NCBI GenBank assembly: GCA_017526725.1 | Contig: JAFXRA010000312.1 | Span: 1 to 6,734, forward strand | Source of the DNA: Candidatus Rifleibacteriota bacterium | GTDB taxonomy: Bacteria > Riflebacteria > Ozemobacteria > Ozemobacterales > Ozemobacteraceae | Length of the DNA stretch: 6,734 bases | Direction: 5' to 3' | Shown here: positions 5,652-6,734 of the stretch, piece by piece | Layout of the letters: the number at the start of each line of letters is the position of its first letter | Numbering within the stretch: position 1 is the stretch's first letter | Program-made: the position numbers and the translations under genes | Notes under the pieces: model-generated | Databases searched by the model: none | The model's input: only the letters and a program-made list of their open reading frames with translations | What the model was told of the DNA's origin: nothing

Positions 5652-5681
5652 AAATAAATAAAAATAAATTTTTATTTATTT
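5652..5681. repeat. Perfect 13-bp AT-only hairpin
   Basis: AAATAAATAAAAA (5652-5664) is the exact reverse complement of TTTTTATTTATTT (5669-5681), with a TAAA loop. It contains no G or C. It could be a cruciform, a curved UP-like promoter-proximal element or a weak terminator. AT-rich context makes chance more likely than for a GC stem, but 13 perfect pairs is long. Confidence 0.6.
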
Positions 5682-5753
5682 TGTAGAGTAAAAATTCCCA
5701 TTTGAGGTGTTTTTACCATAAAATATAAAAGAAATATTTTTGCCTTCTGATAC

Positions 5754-5782
5754 TTTAAAAAATAGAATAATAGATATATAAT
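5754..5782 (+). promoter_or_regulatory. Candidate sigma-70 promoter upstream of pseudopilin 2
   Basis: TTTAAA (5754-5759) and a perfect TATAAT (5777-5782) are separated by 17 bases. A start of transcription near 5789 would give a leader of about 80 bases before ATG 5870. In such AT-rich DNA a chance match is possible. Confidence 0.5.
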
Positions 5783-5803
5783 TGTTGATAGATGGGAGTT
5801 TTT

Positions 5804-5820
5804 TTGGTATGCTTTTTGCA
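5804..5820 (+). promoter_or_regulatory. Candidate sigma-54 (-24/-12) promoter for pseudopilin 2
   Basis: The sequence TTGGTATGCTTTTTGCA has GG at 5806-5807 and GC at 5818-5819, exactly 10 bases apart. It fits TGGCACG-N4-TTGCW except for two C-to-T changes in the -24 box. Predicted transcription start is near 5831, giving a leader of about 40 bases to ATG 5870. Sigma-54 control of pilin genes is established in several bacteria, for example Pseudomonas pilA. No activator gene is in the window. Confidence 0.55.
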
Positions 5821-5869
5821 AATTATTTTGCAGAAAAAGATAAATAAATATTTATTTTGGGATTTGTTA

Positions 5870-6625
5870 ATGTCAAAAAAGCAAGGTTTTACTTTAATTG
5901 AATTATTGGTTGTCATTACTATTCTAGCAATCCTAGTGGGTGCAGCTCTTCCCTTTGTACAGAATTACGTCCAGGAAAGCCGTATTTCAAAGGCTAAATC
6001 TGACCTGGATGAAATTTCAAGAGCTCTAATGGTTTACGAAACCAGAGAAGGCACCTACAATTCTTCCACTATTGATCAGATTGTGGGAAGATATTTAAAC
6101 AACTCCCCTGTAGACCCATGGGGCGTACAATACTTTGTAGCTACCGAATCGGGTATTGTTTTTTCCAGTGGTCCAGACCGTATTCCAAACAATTACGACG
6201 ACGTTTCTGCTGGTTATCAGCCGCCATTGGCATTAGTCAACGTTAAATGGGTTGACGCAAACAATACTGGAGCAGTTGACACCCAGAACAGACCAGACTA
6301 TTTAATGCTGCAGTTTTCTAGAAAGATTTCAGCCACAGATAGTCAGGCTTTACAAGATAAACCAAATGCATACAAATATTTTGAATGTACATCATCTGAT
6401 ACGGTACAAAATATGTTTGATTGGAATAATTTCAATCTTGACAATTCCGGTTCATTGATTACATTACCTTTAGCTGATGGTGTCGTTAATGCTTTTGTTG
6501 CAGGAAGCGACACTTTCTGTGTTAGTGACGGCAGCGGTTTACGCGACCTTGCTAGCACTACTGCCAACCCTGGCGGAAATAAATGTATTTCTAGCCAAAC
6601 AGTGGTTATAATGTCCTCTAAATAG
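5870..6625 (+). CDS. GspG-like pseudopilin with extended C-terminus (pseudopilin 2)
   Basis: This protein has 251 residues from ATG 5870. This start gives a short classic leader MSKKQG, with cleavage after G6, F7 as the new N-terminus and Glu+5 at E11. The upstream in-frame ATG at 5792 would add a hydrophobic 26-residue prefix and lies before the probable transcription start. The Shine-Dalgarno is weak (GGGA, 5858-5861). After the alpha-1 helix come 'VDPWG' (81-85), 'IVFSSGPD' (96-103) and an Asp-rich loop, as in GspG. The extension starts with D129-x-N131-x-T133-G-x-V-D137-x-x-N140 and 'MLQFSRKI' (146-153), matching pseudopilin 1. 'ITLPL' (197-201) and 'AFVAG' (208-212) also have counterparts there. 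Three cysteines (173, 217, 239) lie in the extension. Another pseudopilin gene follows 16 bases after the stop codon. Confidence 0.92.
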   Translation: MSKKQGFTLIELLVVITILAILVGAALPFVQNYVQESRISKAKSDLDEISRALMVYETREGTYNSSTIDQIVGRYLNNSPVDPWGVQYFVATESGIVFSSGPDRIPNNYDDVSAGYQPPLALVNVKWVDANNTGAVDTQNRPDYLMLQFSRKISATDSQALQDKPNAYKYFECTSSDTVQNMFDWNNFNLDNSGSLITLPLADGVVNAFVAGSDTFCVSDGSGLRDLASTTANPGGNKCISSQTVVIMSSK

Positions 6626-6631
6626 AAGGAG
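6626..6631 (+). promoter_or_regulatory. Ribosome binding site of pseudopilin 3
   Basis: AAGGAG at 6626-6631 begins on the base after the pseudopilin 2 stop codon and lies 10 bases before ATG 6642. Spacing is slightly long, but the match is strong, and no promoter is visible between the two genes, so they are probably co-transcribed. Confidence 0.8.
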
Positions 6632-6641
6632 ATAAGATAAT

Positions 6642-6734
6642 ATGAAAAAAGGTTTTACTCTTATCGAATTGCTGGTAGTTATCACTATTATCGCAATTCT
6701 TGCTGGTGCAGCTCTGCCCTTTGTTCAGAACTAT
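6642..6734 (+). CDS. Pseudopilin 3, partial (3' end outside window)
   Basis: Only the first 31 codons are in the window. They encode MKKG, then F5-T-L-I-E9 and a hydrophobic helix ending 'ALPFVQNY' at the edge. The prepilin peptidase site (G4/F5) and Glu+5 (E9) are present. From the cleavage site onward the residues are nearly identical to pseudopilin 2: the visible mature parts differ at only two positions (L/I and V/A). Many codons differ at the third base, so this is an older tandem duplication under protein-level constraint, not a recent copy. The C-terminal part, and whether it carries the same extension, cannot be seen. Confidence 0.92.
   Translation, partial: MKKGFTLIELLVVITIIAILAGAALPFVQNY

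Larger units (their letters stand above)
5235..5869. other. Gene-free intergenic region before the pseudopilin pair
   Basis: No credible gene is present in these 635 bases. The first about 150 bases hold a composite repeat like that after gspF (hairpin, heptads, GAGC repeats, bipartite palindrome). The middle part (about 5400-5640) is AT-rich with only weak imperfect repeats. The last about 230 bases are very AT-rich and hold a long AT hairpin and candidate promoters for the pseudopilin at 5870. Confidence 0.85.

Noticed and set aside
5792..5869. Upstream ATG for pseudopilin 2 adding 26 residues
   Set aside because: It would bury the prepilin leader behind a hydrophobic prefix and lies before the sigma-54-type promoter. 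ATG 5870 gives a standard six-residue leader.

Overview
This AT-rich window comes from a diderm (Gram-negative-type) bacterium and carries part of a type II secretion / type IV pilus (T2SS/T4P-like) locus. The evidence for a diderm is an outer-membrane secretin with a Sec signal peptide, together with an inner-membrane GspF/PilC protein and several class III prepilin-like proteins. The proteins and intergenic style suggest an uncultured or little-studied lineage, but I cannot name a phylum from sequence alone. All genes lie on the + strand and use the standard code.

Layout. (1) 1-669: 3' part of an acidic protein ending in two carboxypeptidase-regulatory-like beta-sandwich domains, closed by a strong GAAA-loop terminator. 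(2) About 706-1910: a perfect extended -10 promoter drives a gspF/pilC gene whose real start is ATG 768. (3) 1911-2525: a 615-bp gene-free, repeat-packed region. It holds a hairpin, five G-rich heptads, two direct copies and one inverted partial copy of a bipartite palindromic element, more hairpins, a 9 x 9-bp tandem repeat and a probable promoter. (4) 2526-5234: a PilQ/GspD-type secretin with an AMIN domain, followed with zero spacing by a GspG-like pseudopilin. (5) 5235-5869: a second gene-free region that begins with the same composite (hairpin, five AGGGNNN heptads, GAGC repeats, CCCC/GGGG bipartite palindrome). It ends with an AT-only hairpin and tandem promoter candidates, including a good sigma-54-type -24/-12 site. 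(6) 5870-6734: two tandem GspG-like pseudopilins, the second cut by the window edge.

How the parts fit. The pseudopilins would be processed by a prepilin peptidase (not in the window) and assembled on the GspF/PilC platform by an ATPase (not in the window). The pseudopilus or pilus would then act through the secretin pore. Two of the pseudopilins share an unusual C-terminal extension with an EF-hand-like D-x-N loop followed by an 'FSR' beta-strand. The most unusual non-coding signal is the composite repeat placed immediately after the stop codons of gspF and of the first pseudopilin gene.
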